Source: Xylona heveae TC161 (Eukaryota > Ascomycota > Xylonomycetes > Xylonales > Xylonaceae). Taken from it: 64,000 nt of DNA. Positions 22,488 to 34,749 of the stretch are shown piece by piece. The stretch's first letter is position 1. Every line of letters begins with the position of its first letter. Both the position numbers and the translations under genes were made by a program. The notes beneath the pieces are model-generated. The model was not told the origin of the DNA and did not search any database. It saw nothing but the letters and a program-made list of their open reading frames with translations. The DNA is taken from assembly GCF_001619985.1 (NCBI RefSeq), contig NW_017264198.1:248001-312000 (forward strand), read 5' to 3'.

Positions 22488-22862
22488 ATCGAAATCTCTC
22501 AATGATGCCTACTTCGGCTTGAACACGGAAACGATGATCACGGTACTCTAAGAATAATAGTACACGGAAATTGGAACCATCGCATTCAAGCATCGCCGAT
22601 AGTCGAGGACTCGTGGTCTTCTTCTCCAACTTTCATTTCACGGAGAAAAGCACCTGAGGGATTCAGCCTGATTATGTCGACCTAGGCACCCAATGTTTGA
22701 TGACTTGAGCTCAAGTGACATTATTCGATGTTTGCTTTGCTGAAGCGCTTAGATTTCAAATATTAAACTTGTTCATCTATCTTCTGCTTATAAAATTAGA
22801 CACTCTACATAATGCATGCATGAGCAATTTCCCTCTGCTAGTCTCAATATTACTATGACTAT
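22488..22862. other. convergent 3' flank
   Basis: AT-rich DNA between the ends of the DUF6604-like gene and the oxygenase gene. No feature was seen. Confidence 0.55.
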
Positions 22863-24165
22863 TTAATGATTTCTCTCTACCACTTCCTTGGCAAAAGCCG
22901 CAAAATCTTGCTTTTTGCCAGCATCCACCATCTCCCAAAGATTCGGCTGAGTAAAAACCGCAAGGGTATTACGAGCAACTCTTGATCCCGGTCTGGTCGA
23001 GCGGGCTCCGCGCACAAAATGCGGCACGGCGCGGAATCTGCCCTGAGTAATGACCTGCAGGGCCTCGCCAGTCTGAAAAGCAAGACAGTCGCGTGGAATG
23101 CGAACCTGCGTCACAGTATTTGTCCGACTGTGTATATACAGCCCGGCTCGTGGGTCAGGAGAAGCAGCCAGTTCCTCCAGCGGTGGAAGAAGGTCACCGT
23201 CACCGTCATCATTTTCGTAAGCACCCTTCGACTCCTTCTTCAAGGCAGTGGATTCATCGACAAACATGGCTGAAGTGAGGCCTGTAAGGCAGCCATGATC
23301 GAGATGCGTAGCGCACCAATCATCCTCATTCTCTTCCTCTTTGGTACTATCCGATGACTCTTCATGCGGTGGATAATAATGCAACAGCCGCGCTTTCGTC
23401 GTCATGCTCGTGCGTACGACTTTCTCTAAATAGCCCTTTTCATACCCTTCAATCATGGCCTCGGCGTACCGATCACACGCACGTGCGACCAAAACTGCCG
23501 TGTCGATGATGAGTGTGCACAGTTCCTGGAATGTCGCGCGGTAGCCTGGCAGAACAGATTCCGCGGGCCAGACATTGGGCGCAGTATATTCAGGAAAAGA
23601 AGGATAATTTTCCGAAGGCGCAGACTGGAGGTTCGGGTCAGTGTAAAAGGCACAGTTGACGTAGTAAGAGCCCTTTAACGTGTCGTAGTGGCCCGATCTG
23701 AGCGTTTCCTTGCCCAGGGACCATCCAACAAGATATTTCGCTTCCGCGCATTCAAGTTTTGCTGTCGGGGCCTTGTCAGATAATTATTTATTATCATCAA
23801 ACTTAAAAACAAATATGTAGAGACCATGGCAAATATAACATATTAGGTGAGAATGGGAGGTGTAAAAAGCATACATACCAAGCTCCGACTCTGGTAGATT
23901 GGCAAGATAAGAAGCATAAGATAATAAGCGCTGTCGTAGTTCCACAAATTTTGATGGCAGATCCTTCACAACAAGGATTCCTAGAGAAGACGGACCGAAA
24001 GCGTCTTCCAATTTCGAGAATGGGACAGTCCCTGATCAAGATGTTAAATGCTTTTTCTTTAATATACCTTGGGTAACATTGAAAGAGAGTGCAAAACTCG
24101 CCTGCACGAAGCTCTTCTAGGCTGACTGATACAGCCGCTTGGGCTGCTACGCCATTCGCCGCCAT
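22863..24165 (-). CDS. 2-oxoglutarate/Fe(II)-dependent oxygenase-like protein
   Basis: Three exons: 24102-24165, 23879-24031, 22863-23761, giving 371 residues. The fold is the isopenicillin-N-synthase type: iron ligands His225 and Asp227 (THLDHG) and distal His320 (FRAVPHFVRG), with Arg336 (VARNTLAVF) in the place of the 2-oxoglutarate-binding RxS, here R-N-T. The N-terminus (GTVPFSKLEDAFGPSSLGILVVKDLP) is the usual entry strand region. Between the iron ligands lies an acidic insertion, DESTALKKESKGAYENDDGD. Exon 1 joins exon 2 in frame only if a GC donor (AG|GCGAGT at 24101) is used. A nearby GT donor at the PRYI codons gives the wrong frame. The substrate is unknown. The gene is divergent from FRG1 with 323 bp between starts, and is not part of a visible biosynthetic cluster. 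Confidence 0.85.
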
Positions 24166-24488
24166 TGTGTTATGAAGTATTATCCAAGTCTTGTTTTATG
24201 CAGAATATGAAGCCCGAATATTAATCACAAATGACTGGTCTCAAAAAGAAAAAATGTAGTAGAATCAAGTCGGGGAAAACTCCCAACGGTGGATCAGATG
24301 GGGAGACCCCTCGTGGGGTAGTTTTCTGCCGGCCGACTATCAGAGGACAACCTTCCTAATGTGTGCTAGCGTGTTTCTCACTCACCGCCTTCGGGGCAAT
24401 TCGTCGGTAATGCAAGTTCGCGACGACAAGCCGGTCGCATAACAAGAGCTGGTTAATAGAAACAACGGATTGTTGAACCTTTGCCATT
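24166..24488. promoter_or_regulatory. short bidirectional promoter region
   Basis: These 323 bp separate the start codons of the oxygenase (minus) and the FRG1-like gene (plus), so both promoters must fit here. No CCAAT or clear TATA box was seen. Confidence 0.5.
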
Positions 24489-25442
24489 ATGGTCAAGCCA
24501 CTGACTTTCAAAGGGGATAAGCCCAAAAAGAGAAAGCGGACAATAGCAGCCGATGACTCCGCTCAGGGACCATCCAAGGAGCTGGTCACCGAATCTTCTT
24601 CGGCTGTCGCTGCTGACGATGACGATAGCTGGGTAACAGCTGAAGCTCCAGGCGACATTGCCGGCCCAGTCATCTTCACATTGCCGACGTCGCCGGCGAC
24701 ATGTCTAGCTTGCGATGCTAACGGCAAGGTGTTCGCAAGCGTATTGGAAAACATTATTGACGGCAATCCCGCTACCGCAGAGCCTCATGACGTTCGACAA
24801 GTATGGCGAGCCAACGCCGTTGCAGGGTCAGGGACGTGGACATTTAAAGGTCATCACGGCAAGTAAGTTCCAGAAACAAAGCCATCTCTTATGTGTTTGT
24901 TTAAGGTGCTAGAATTATAGAAGCCATAATTGAAGACATTTGCTTCTGGCATGATATCATTCCTTGAAGAAGCTCCGGGGCGCTAATATTTTTTTTATCT
25001 TTCTTTTGATGGCAGATATCTCGGCTGCGATAAGTTTGGGGTTTTCTCTGCGACAAAGGAAGCAGTGTCTCCGGAAGAAGCGTTCAATTGCATACCCGTA
25101 CCAGATGCGGCTGGGATGATGAGCCTACAAACTCAGCGTGACACTTTCCTCACGGTGAACGAGGAGGGCAAATCGGGGCCTGAAATCCGCGGGGATGGCG
25201 AGACGATTAATTTCAGCTCCACGCTACGGATCAGAATGCAGGCCAGATTCAAGCCTCGACTTAAAGCGAACAAGGAAGAGAAAGCAAAGGAGAAGATTAG
25301 CCGAAAAGAGCTCGAGGAGGCTGTTGGTCGGCGTCTCAACGAGGATGATGTCAGGCGACTAAAGCGGGCAAGACGAGAAGGCGACTATCACGAGGCTATC
25401 TTGGACGTGCGCGCAAAAGGCAAGCACGATAAATTTGCATAA
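24489..25442 (+). CDS. FRG1-like nuclear/nucleolar protein
   Basis: Two exons, 24489-24862 and 25016-25442, give 266 residues. The start MVKPLTFKGDKPKKRKR is a lysine-rich nuclear signal typical of the family. The middle holds the fascin/beta-trefoil-like domain: GPVIFTLPTSPATCLACDANGKV, then GTWTFKGHHGKYLGCDKFGVFSAT, then the QTQRDTFLTVNE strand. The basic C-terminus (KANKEEKAKEKISRKELEEA and RRLKRARREGDYHEAILDVRAKGKHDKF) also matches. FRG1 relatives bind RNA and F-actin and localise to the nucleolus, with links to pre-mRNA splicing. The fungal role is inferred. Confidence 0.88.
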
Positions 25443-25918
25443 TTCTACAACTTTCAACATTAATGTCGATATCATTATGCCATCCTTTTTTTAGCTGTAA
25501 GAGCGCGCTAAGATGCACCCTTATTTAACGCCATGCGTGCATACTTGGCTTTATGATATCATTCAATATCAAAATGAAAAACAAAATCAGCCTGATTTAT
25601 GATCCCGCCATCCACATCATGCGCCAATATCCATGCAACTTATAAAACGCCAGTTCTCCAGTATGCAAAGACAAAACACGTTCTCATCCTCAAGAAATTC
25701 GTTGCGCCGTCATATGATAATCGCAGTACGTGTGACAGAGACTGTGCATTACTCCAATGCCGACAGCGTCTTCATTGGACATAATTCCACCACCATCGGC
25801 AGTGGAATTTCGGCGTCCGTATATCCATTAAACTCGTTGTTTGGCAATCTCGGCATTTCTGCGAGCCTCTCAAAGCGAGGAGCCGGGTTGTGCGTCGCAG
25901 TGATGCGTTTCTGATGTG
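25443..25918. other. convergent 3' flank
   Basis: AT-rich DNA between the FRG1-like gene and the RING gene. Short open frames on both strands look like chance. Confidence 0.5.
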
Positions 25919-27659
25919 TCATGAGCCCTCTAGAAATCTTCCCGATCCGCCCATGATACCTCTTAGCTTCCATCCGAGGAAATGTAGCCCTCCGCCTGCG
26001 GTTGCAGCTCTTCGAGGTATCTCTGATGGGGAGCTGCCCTCGAACTGAGGGTCAATTCGTTCCCTTAATCTTCGAACCTGCCGCTCTCTTCTGACCATAG
26101 AGTCAGTCACCTCGGTAGGGCAACATCCTTTGGGCAAAACACTCTTTTTGCAAATTGGGCACAAACTGGAACTCTCGGATAAGAAGGTATCCACGCAGTC
26201 TGGATGGAAGATATGGCCGCATGGGAGTTGACGAACGGTGGATCTATTATGGTCGAAGTCTTCGAGGCAAATTGCGCAGGTACTTTGAGAGTACAATTTT
26301 CCTAAACGAGCGGCTTGTCGTGGATCTTGTATGATGCAAAACTCGTTTTTCCAACCTCTCCCGGCCGAAGAATCATCAGACGAGGTACTCATTGAAGTTA
26401 CGGCATCGTCGACTTTTGCATCTGATTGTGACGCCTCCAAAGACGAGGCTGATTCATATGTCGCACCAGGGTCGGGACTGTGGTCCAAAAACGAACTCGA
26501 ATGGTTGCCCGCGTCATTCCCTGAAAGCGCCTCTGTCGGTGGCTGCGAACGTTCTCGTTCTCGGTTTGACGTCTCAGCCTGCTCGTCTTGGGCCGTGTAG
26601 ATGAAAATCGGCATCTTTTCAACAACTTCGGCCGGAACTTGCAGGCGTTTGATCCCTAGAGCTTCAAGATCGACTTCGCCGTTTGCTACTCGGCTGCGCA
26701 GCTCTAATCGCCTTTTTCGCTGCACCCATCGCAACGTAAAATAAATCAGAACCACGGAGGCCAGTAAGATGCCGAAGATGATAACAAGAAAAATCCAAAA
26801 GCTTGGTGCGGATTTTTGGGTCCCTATTTACGTCAGCATGTTGAATGTGGATGGCAAACCTTTCCTACCGACCTGTATTAATACTTGCGTAAAGTCTAAC
26901 ATAATCCCTTGGGTCATAGAAGGAGGTAAGGTTGTCCGCGGACTCCACGTCCGTCATATTACCAGAAAACCGGCTGAGGTGTAGCATTATTTGATCGCCA
27001 GCCTGCCCTGGTATGGCGTAAATGGGAAAGTTGTTTTGAGATCTTATCATAGCGTTGTCTTGAAGACCCCATGCTGGATCATTGAGATCGGGCGGTTCAG
27101 CAGACTGGTGAGTGGTGGGGTAGATGAGGAGTGCCTTGATCAGATCGCCGTGCGCACTTTCGAGATATGAACGAGTGCAATTGGCTGAAATCCACGGAAC
27201 TAGGCCGATCAGGTTGAAGTCCGGTCCAGGGAGATCAGCACGTCGAGTGGCATTCGCTGGAATGAATTGCTGAGCGATGTTACTACAAACATCGGCTTTG
27301 TCGATATCTGGTACATAAAGGAAGCCTGTTATAGTGTCGCCTGTCTGGACTGTGTCCGATGAGAGTGTACGGATGTCTCCATCCAGACGATAGTGAAACT
27401 CGGAACTGTTCTATAATGGACACAAAAGCTTTTGTCAGTCGATCGTTTTTGACATGACTTGATGTGAACCCGATCATCTTACCTCGAGGGATACGACCTG
27501 GAGAGGCCCATTAGACCACTCCTGATTCTCAACAACTACAACAAAAGCTTCTATGTCCTGAGCCGCTAGGATTGCGAAGATGGCATTAGTTGTGTTATCA
27601 TAATCCAATGTCCATTCCACAACAATGTACACGGGTTGAATACAAAGCAGAAAAGACAT
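25919..27659 (-). CDS. PA-TM-RING type E3 ubiquitin ligase
   Basis: Three exons: 27483-27659, 26873-27410, 25919-26823, giving 539 residues with this start. A hydrophobic N-terminus (MSFLLCIQPVYIVVEWTL) is followed by a lumenal protease-associated-like domain with several N-glycosylation sequons, a membrane helix (SFWIFLVIIFGILLASVVLIYF) at about residues 245-267, and a cytosolic tail. The tail carries a RING-H2 finger at about residues 421-465: CAICLEDF, then CGHIFHPDCVDTFL, then CPICKK. This is the order seen in RNF13/RNF167-type ligases that ubiquitinate membrane or endosomal proteins. The start is uncertain: a TAG lies five codons upstream in the same frame, and a GTAGGT...TTATTAG intron just upstream could connect another exon, but I found no ATG to support one. 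Confidence 0.85.
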
Positions 27660-28704
27660 GATAATGAGAAAATGCTAATAAATATATTGTTCATGACCTA
27701 CCCATGGTATCCGACCGTACGACCCAGAGCCTTTCTAATCAGTTGCCAGCAGGCTCAATCAAGATAGCTGAGGGCGGCGAGAGGAAGTAAATAATGCGCC
27801 TTCTGAGAAGAAGGAAAGCATAATATCACATTCAAATGATTGCACAGCATTAACATGCTGGAAGATGCCAGAATTGCTTGAAGGGTCGCTGCAGCAAGTA
27901 AAGCATCGACCCAGAATACATTACAGTCGCAGTAGATTGCAGTATGAGAATGGGGGGAACGAAGATGATTTAATGGCATTGCGGCCTGGCGGAGACCCGG
28001 ACGGTCGGCAACTAGCATTGGGGCGTCCTTGGCAAAAGCTTGGTTAGGACGATCGCACGGACCCCTGCAAGGGGTACGAGAAAAGTACTGACCCGCACAC
28101 AACCAAGGTAAGTACTCCGACGGAGGGAGCGCTAGTATTCGATAACGCTGTCCACATCCAGATACCTTGGTAGAGTGGATGGCACTTCACTTATCATCAC
28201 GATTTTGGATTCCACGGGGTTTGATATTCTTTGTAGAGCGGAGATCCGATCGAAATAGGGCTAATTTTGAGATTTAATGGATTTCGAATACCATGCACTT
28301 ATTCCATGCCTGGATAGGTTTCCCCGCGTCTGCCGATTTGATTACCGTCATGTGTTGTTGTCATTGGCAAACAGCGGGAAATTGCCGGACGGTGATTAGA
28401 ATGTCGCCTGTGCGGGTGACGCGTGCCATGCCAGCCAATCAAATTGGTAGAGGAGCCACTTCCCCGTTTAAATTTATCAGATTCCCCCGGACACTCCATC
28501 AGCTCTTCGCTTCTACACGTGACCTGACTATCCACAATGAGCCAATCATAGATCATCGTTGCTGACGGCAGAATCCCACCGCATCATCGCTTCAACGAAA
28601 CTCTACGCCCTAATCGATTTAAAAGAGTTGTCCTTATCTGCTTGTAATTGCTTCATACTTTGCTGCTTTTCCTCTCCATCTGTTGCTCCTTCGATATCGT
28701 ATGC
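27660..28704. other. divergent intergenic region between RING ligase and ADA3
   Basis: About 1 kb separates two divergent start codons. No open frame here has a recognisable domain. A CCAAT cluster on the ADA3 side is listed separately. Confidence 0.55.
28363..28546. promoter_or_regulatory. cluster of four CCAAT boxes upstream of ADA3
   Basis: ATTGG at 28363-28367 and 28443-28447, and CCAAT at 28435-28439 and 28542-28546, lie 160-340 bp before the ADA3 start. CCAAT boxes bind the HapB/C/E (CBC) complex in aspergilli. Two of the boxes are only four bases apart in opposite orientation. The binding is inferred from the motif. Confidence 0.5.
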
Positions 28705-31021
28705 ATGATGCCACCCACTGGAGGCAAAGGGAAAGGAAAGGGTCGTGACGCCCGCAGATCACGAAGTCGAAATACCACTCCAAGTTCAATCGGCGGCAGC
28801 GGCGCATTCTCTTCTCCAAATGCAGCAAACACAGCTATTCTCGATATAGCGTTATCTAATTTAATGGTTCCTACCAACATCTCGTATGACGATATCCTGG
28901 AAAGGCATGGGAACAATGGCGGAATTCCTGACTCCAAAAATCTCGAGATCCTTTCGGCCGACCTCAAAATGTTGGCTCAACTGGCCGAGACAAGGGGTCA
29001 GGCATGTGATCGCGGGATGCGAGAGCTCTCCAAAAGACGCAAGGAAAGGCTTGAGGAGGAAAGAGAAAAGGAGAGAGCGGATGAGGAGCGTAGGGAGAAG
29101 ATGAGAAGGGAAGCGTCCGCATACGGAGAAGATGAGGATGGCGGAAAGAAAGCAAATAAGCTGAAGAGGAAGAAAGATCAGGTGAAGCCACGCGAGGAGC
29201 GCCCGCTCACTCATGGAGCTCATGGTGTAGCCCGCCAAGATGGCACCGACGTGGAAATGAAAGGTAGAAGAATATTTTGGTTTCCTTCCTTCACCCATAG
29301 TTTGCTGGAGCACAGTCCTCGCTTCATGGTTTTCTCCACCATACTTCAATCATTTGCGCACCTAAAGCTGACAAATTTTCAACTTTTCCTTTGCGCTCAT
29401 TCTTGTCATATATTTTTTCTCTTTGCCTGCAGCCATGAGAATAACCACCCAGGACTCGGCTAATTGTACCGTTCCTTTAGATGCGTCCCTCTCTCCGGAA
29501 CAGCGAAGAACCTCAAAGAGGAGTGGGACCTCTCCTGGAAAGGTAAAGAGGGAGGTTGCCTCGGCGAGTGCGTCTTCCCTCTCTCCTCCATCGAGGCCGC
29601 AGTCACCGACGGCTGATGCTAGGGAGGAAAAGGAAGAAGAGAGAGAAAGCTCACCTGCATCGTCAGAGAGCTCTTCCGACTCTCATCAACCGCCTCCGGC
29701 TCCCGCTGTTCCTCAGTACCAGACGTTTGGTCCTGATCCGTCGACCTTTGACGATCCCACTATTTATCATATTCGAGATGTTAAGCCAGGAATGAGCGAA
29801 GAGGAGATTAAGGAGATCTTTTCTGTGGCCGTTTATCCCAAGGATGATCTTCATGACTTGATCCCAGGCACCCCGCCAGATAGAGATTTCAGCAATGCAA
29901 AGCCTGCCAACCAGGTCACAGCCAATGCCTTTGCTACTTATGCTGATCCATATCTACGGCCTCTAACTGAGGAGGACATGGCTTTTCTGAAAGAAAGAGT
30001 GCGTTTCTAGAAATTCGATATTTGCAAACTTTTGCTAACTTCCTCTAAGGGTGATCGGGCCACACCTTTTGTTATGCCTCGTCGTGGTCGTCGCCATTAC
30101 AGTGAAATATGGGCAGAGGAAGATGGCTCTATGGCTTCAGATGCGGCTCAGTCGAGCCGTGATAAACTTCCTGCTAACCAGCCCCGCGGTAGTATGGATC
30201 AGATGACTGATGAGATAGCCGAATCCGAACAAATATCGGCTGGCCCGCTTCTAACCCGCCTGCTTGCTGCCATGCGCCCTGAGAGCCGCAGCTCGTCCAA
30301 TGATGATAAAGCAGCAAATACAGGCCATGGTGACGTGCTCAATGGTCTCGCAAATGGCGAAGCTGGTGGAGACTTTGATATGAATGGTGAATCGGAGAAG
30401 CCGCAGCCGCCTGCAGCCTTCCTACCTGAATCTACTCAAGCCAACTGGAAGGTCTCTACATCGAAACTTGATTATGCGCAAATGGATGAGCGCTTAAAGC
30501 AGGAACTCCGCTATATAGGCTTCCTTGGCGACGATGAGCCTGACTACGATGCTCATTATGACGACGAGGTTGCCGCACGTCTACGGTTTCTACAAGCGGA
30601 ATTGAAAAACCAGAGCATCATCAACGGATCTCGCAAGGCCCGTATTCAAGAGATTGCAAAAGAACGCATGGCCCATCAAGAGTTTCAAACTATCCTTGAT
30701 GATCTGGATAATCAAGTTGGCCAAGCCTATCTGAAACGGACTCGCACACTTGGTAAAGGAAAGAAGAATGTCAAACGGCCAGGTGGTGCTGGTGGTGGTA
30801 GCCACTACGTCAACAGCGCGGCAGGTGTCAGTAAACCAGGCATCGGAGATGTTGCCAGACAATTAATGGAACGACGAGCCAAGTGGATCAACTCTATCGG
30901 TCCCGTCTTTGAAGAGGGCTTAACGCGGGTCCCGACCACCGATGAATCAATCTTCTCCGAAAAGGATATGAAGAGAATGATTTCACTCGAGAAGGAAAAG
31001 TGGGATGAGGCCGAGGAGTAG
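28705..31021 (+). CDS. NGG1: SAGA histone acetyltransferase subunit Ada3/Ngg1
   Basis: Three exons: 28705-29263, 29433-29998, 30050-31021, giving 698 residues. The C-terminal Ada3 domain (about residues 515-690) contains [40 protein letters not shown] and an ending with [16 protein letters not shown]. The N-terminal half has a Gly/Lys/Arg-rich start, a Lys/Glu coiled-coil-like stretch ([19 protein letters not shown]) and Ser/Pro-rich segments. Ada3 joins Ada2 and Gcn5 in the SAGA/ADA histone-acetylating module in the nucleus. I start at the double Met [11 protein letters not shown]. The same frame is open further upstream and has an ATG at 28654 in a hydrophobic context, which does not suit a nuclear protein. 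Confidence 0.93.
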
Positions 31022-32273
31022 GGCGCTCATACTCCAAATCGCCGCATTCTTGCTTATTTTTGCGTATCGCCTGACATGGGCATTCATGATTGTGATCTTC
31101 TGGGAGGAGTTTGGGTACGGCTTGATATTCTTTGAAAGGTATAATGGACGTCCATTAAATTCAAACGGGTATGAGGTTTGGAGTTGGGAGATTTAATAAA
31201 AGAGGGTAGATATATCCGGGCATCTGCTATGTAGCAAATTTGGATTCATACGCTATGACTTTGCCGATCATTTCTATCAATGTATTCTCTAACAAATTAT
31301 TTTATAAGACAATACCCTGGTTTTCATGCGCGAGTTGTGATAATCTTGGCCAGGTAATCGCTAGAATATTTTTTGGGATGGTTGAATATTCCTCCGAGGT
31401 TGGTAAGACTAGAGCATCTACACCAGGACTGTCAATAGCGCCCTTAAGGACGGAATTAATTATTAGGCTCAGAGTGTCCCTGTGTACCCTCGCACGTAAT
31501 ACCAACCGCACGAGCATTTCTTCGATCCTAAATGTCGAAGTTGAATCCGCTATAAAACGGTCGTGGGACCTTGAGCCAATCTCCTTCTGCAAATCGCCCA
31601 GGATGAATGCACATATGGCGCTGGTTAATCTGGCGGCATATAACGTTAACTAAACGATAGACCCCAATGTAGGCGAGTTCGTGCCGTTCATGGCCCCGAC
31701 TCGTTGGACTTTTAACTACATCAATAAATAACAGGGAAAGAAATAAACTAATCTGAATTAACATTCTATTCTTATATGGGTCCCATGAACCGTGATAGTC
31801 TCGGGCTTTTTAGTAATGTTCTATTCTATCCTAATTTTGCTATTTTATTTGATCTTTTTATTTGCATCGTGTTTCTCAAGGCGCTCGACGAATACCGTAC
31901 GCTTTATGAGGCCGATCCAAAGCCCTAGCTGTCGTAGCCATTTGCAATATGTATCAAAATAGATCACAACTAACATATGGTGAATCTTGAATCATATACA
32001 ACGCCTCGAGGCGCATGAGATAGTATCCAGGTATAGTAGCCTGAATTGCGCCTCTATACACTTCCCTCGGCGGGTCCAGTTCACTTTAAGCGAGTTGAGC
32101 TGGAGGTTCGGCCCCTCCCTGGACGCCAGGCGCGAACTTCCTCCAACTCACACGAGGAACATGTTCTCTGCTCATACGATCCGTACCAAACAGAATGTCT
32201 CTCATCATTTAGCGCCTCTTTATTCTTTTTATTCCCTCTCGCACGATAAATAGGACCAGTCGCTGCTTTCACA
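31022..32273. other. intergenic region between ADA3 and the Clr2-like gene
   Basis: AT-rich DNA with two mirror-image open frames (31240-31653 plus and 31302-31592 minus) that have no domain or motif. They are more likely chance than genes. Confidence 0.5.
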
Positions 32274-34749
32274 ATGGCTCCAAGCCCGCCTGGAAGTAGT
32301 GTGGTCGTACCCATTAACGGCTATAGCGATGGTGATGCTACACACCGGCCAAAAGTGCCTCCATTCAATATTATTCAAGCGACAATATATCTGGAAAAAC
32401 TTGCGAAGCAATGGATGGAAGATCGCGGAGAAGCTCGACCAGGTACTGATCACTTTCAACATAATTGAAAATTATATTTGCATGCTTCAATTATTATGCC
32501 GTTCGTTTTTCAGATTTTTGCAAGTGGAGATATAGAAGAGCTTATGCTGTTTGCCTCCGTGTTCTGACATTCCTTGAAATTTTGATATTCGTGTTTTTGT
32601 AAATTTCTTTTTCTTCTTTCATTCTTTTTACCTTCTGTCTTTTGTCGAAACACAAAAAGAAAGCAGACGATGCATCAAGAATGTCTGCTTCCCCCCACAT
32701 GCCATAATATTTTTTTTTCGAAGTAGGGGAGCCATTTTTGAAGCTGTAAACACTACATTTTTCGAATTCTTTTGAAATGATTCTGAAGCGATTTTGTTCC
32801 TTTTCTTACTTTTTACCAGGGGAGAAATACAAGTTGGACCGTCTTCCCGCTGGTTACGTGCTGGCTGAGAGACCAAGACCAAGCGGGCCGAGACTGGTGA
32901 GTTCACTTTGAGATGAAATACCATATTGCAAGCGCCAACCAATTTCAGACCGACAAGTACCTTTTTGGGCATCCGAGCAACAAATACTTTGATTCTCCGA
33001 ACAGGTTCTATCCCCATTTCAAATATTTGATGGACTACAAGCCAGGAGCTGCCACTTGCAAATGTTCCCTGTGCAACACAGCACCCCGAAGCACAGTGCC
33101 GACAGGCCGTAAGTAAACTCATACTCAGCAAGATTCTCGTGTATTTTCCGTACTGATAATTGACAGGAAGAACAACAACAAATGGCAAGTCGAAAGAGAT
33201 GCCCAAGACCGAAGGCATTCCTGACGTATATGCTGCGCTTCTTGAAAAGCTCGAAGACAAAGGTTCCATTGACGAGGACATTATTGAAGACGAAAGCATG
33301 GACTGGAGGGCGGAGCGCAGGATTCTTCCAAATTTAATAAAAGCAGTCACAAGCCAGCATTCTTTCATTCCCCGGCAGGCTGAACTGGTGCTCTTCGTTG
33401 GTCATCTGGAAGGCGAGATACGCATGGATCCGTCAACCAGTCACTACAAAGTATTTGACACAGAAGAGGAGGTGTTCAAGGGTTATCCGGGATGGATGGC
33501 AGGAACGGTGGCTCAGGTCCCCGAAGAAGCCATTGTGCCTGAAGATCTCATTCGGGAGACGAAGAAGAAATTTGCTGTCAACCGATCCGGATTCCGAGTT
33601 GAATGCTTCCCTAACCCTAACGGCAAGCAAAAGGGGTACTCGAAACAATATCGCTACATCCCTCTACATCATATCCGACCGTTCAACTTCTGGCAAGAAC
33701 TTCTTGTTGGCACTCCAGAAGACGACTGGCACCCCACCATCAAGAATGCTTTGACTGTCATGGCATCTTCCTCGTTGATTGAAAAATACCATATGAGGGG
33801 GGTATGGCCGAATGCGACACTCTTCTGCAAAGGGCTTTTTCTGGGTCCCGAAGCCATCTATGTCGATGATGTCGTGAGACTCCTTCCACAAGGAGGATGG
33901 TCGAACATATCAGATGCTCTTAGAATCTCCTCAATCCAGTTCAACTTTACGAATCTCGACCATAAGTCAGGCGGTGTCGATTACAGAACTACTCTTCGCA
34001 TTGTCGGAAAGGCATATACAGTGGATCCAAGACGTGCATTTGACCCGACACCGGTTACTAATCTTCCAGCTTGTATGGAGGGCTTCACGTGGTATGGTCT
34101 CCACCGTCCAGATAAGTTCTGGGAAGTACCATATACGCAAATACTCGGTCGATTCTACCACATTGAAGCAATGAAGGCATGGTTCTCTCGAAAGACTATC
34201 AATATTGACCTTCCTGGTGTTCGGCAAGGTCGTTTATTTTCCCGTCTCAATGACTCGCGTATTCCGGAGGGGAGGGCATGGCTTTGGACCAACTCCAGGG
34301 TAGAGACGCTCGACCTGGAAACATTGAATGGTCTAGAGGTCGGCTCCTACGACAGTTCCCGTGATCCTGTTGCCTGGCGACAGGCAATACGGGTCCTCAA
34401 AGGTGTCGCAGGCAAATCGGAGCAGGCAGCCGCCATTAAAGCCACGGAAGCCCCACGAGCTTCTCTCGCCTTTCCCGCCGTTAATAGCGAACTGGTCAAA
34501 GTTGCGCAGCAAGAGTCTGATGAAGAAAATGGCACTGAAAGCGGTAATGAAACCTCTCCTACGGCTATCGAGGCCGAAGACCCCGCCGCAGAACAACTAG
34601 TCCATGAACTCGCTGCAGGTTCCAGATCCGTTCGGCAAGACAGGGACGACGCATCGTCATCGTCCGGGGATGATGGTCCGTGGGGTCGCTCGGCGAAGAA
34701 ACGTCGCAGATCAACCATGGGAGCAGGAGAAGTCAAGGTTATTCTTTGA
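32274..34749 (+). CDS. Clr2-like transcriptional silencing protein
   Basis: Four exons: 32274-32442, 32820-32896, 32949-33108, 33167-34749, giving 662 residues. Residues about 58-130 match the Clr2 transcription-silencing module (YKLDRLPAGYVLAERPRPSG, then TDKYLFGHPSNKYFDSPNRF, then a Cys cluster CKCSLC). From about residue 200 the Clr2 domain follows (FIPRQAELVLFVGHLEGEIR, and YRYIPLHHIRPFNFWQELL). The tail is acidic and Ser-rich and ends near a basic SAKKRRRS. In fission yeast Clr2 is part of SHREC, which removes acetyl groups and nucleosome-free regions at heterochromatin. The 377-nt first intron is long. It sits downstream of ADA3 on the same strand. The function in this fungus is inferred. 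Confidence 0.88.

Noticed and set aside
31240-31653. Overlapping open frames on both strands between ADA3 and the Clr2-like gene
   Set aside because: Neither has a recognisable motif or coding texture; mutual shadows in AT-rich DNA.
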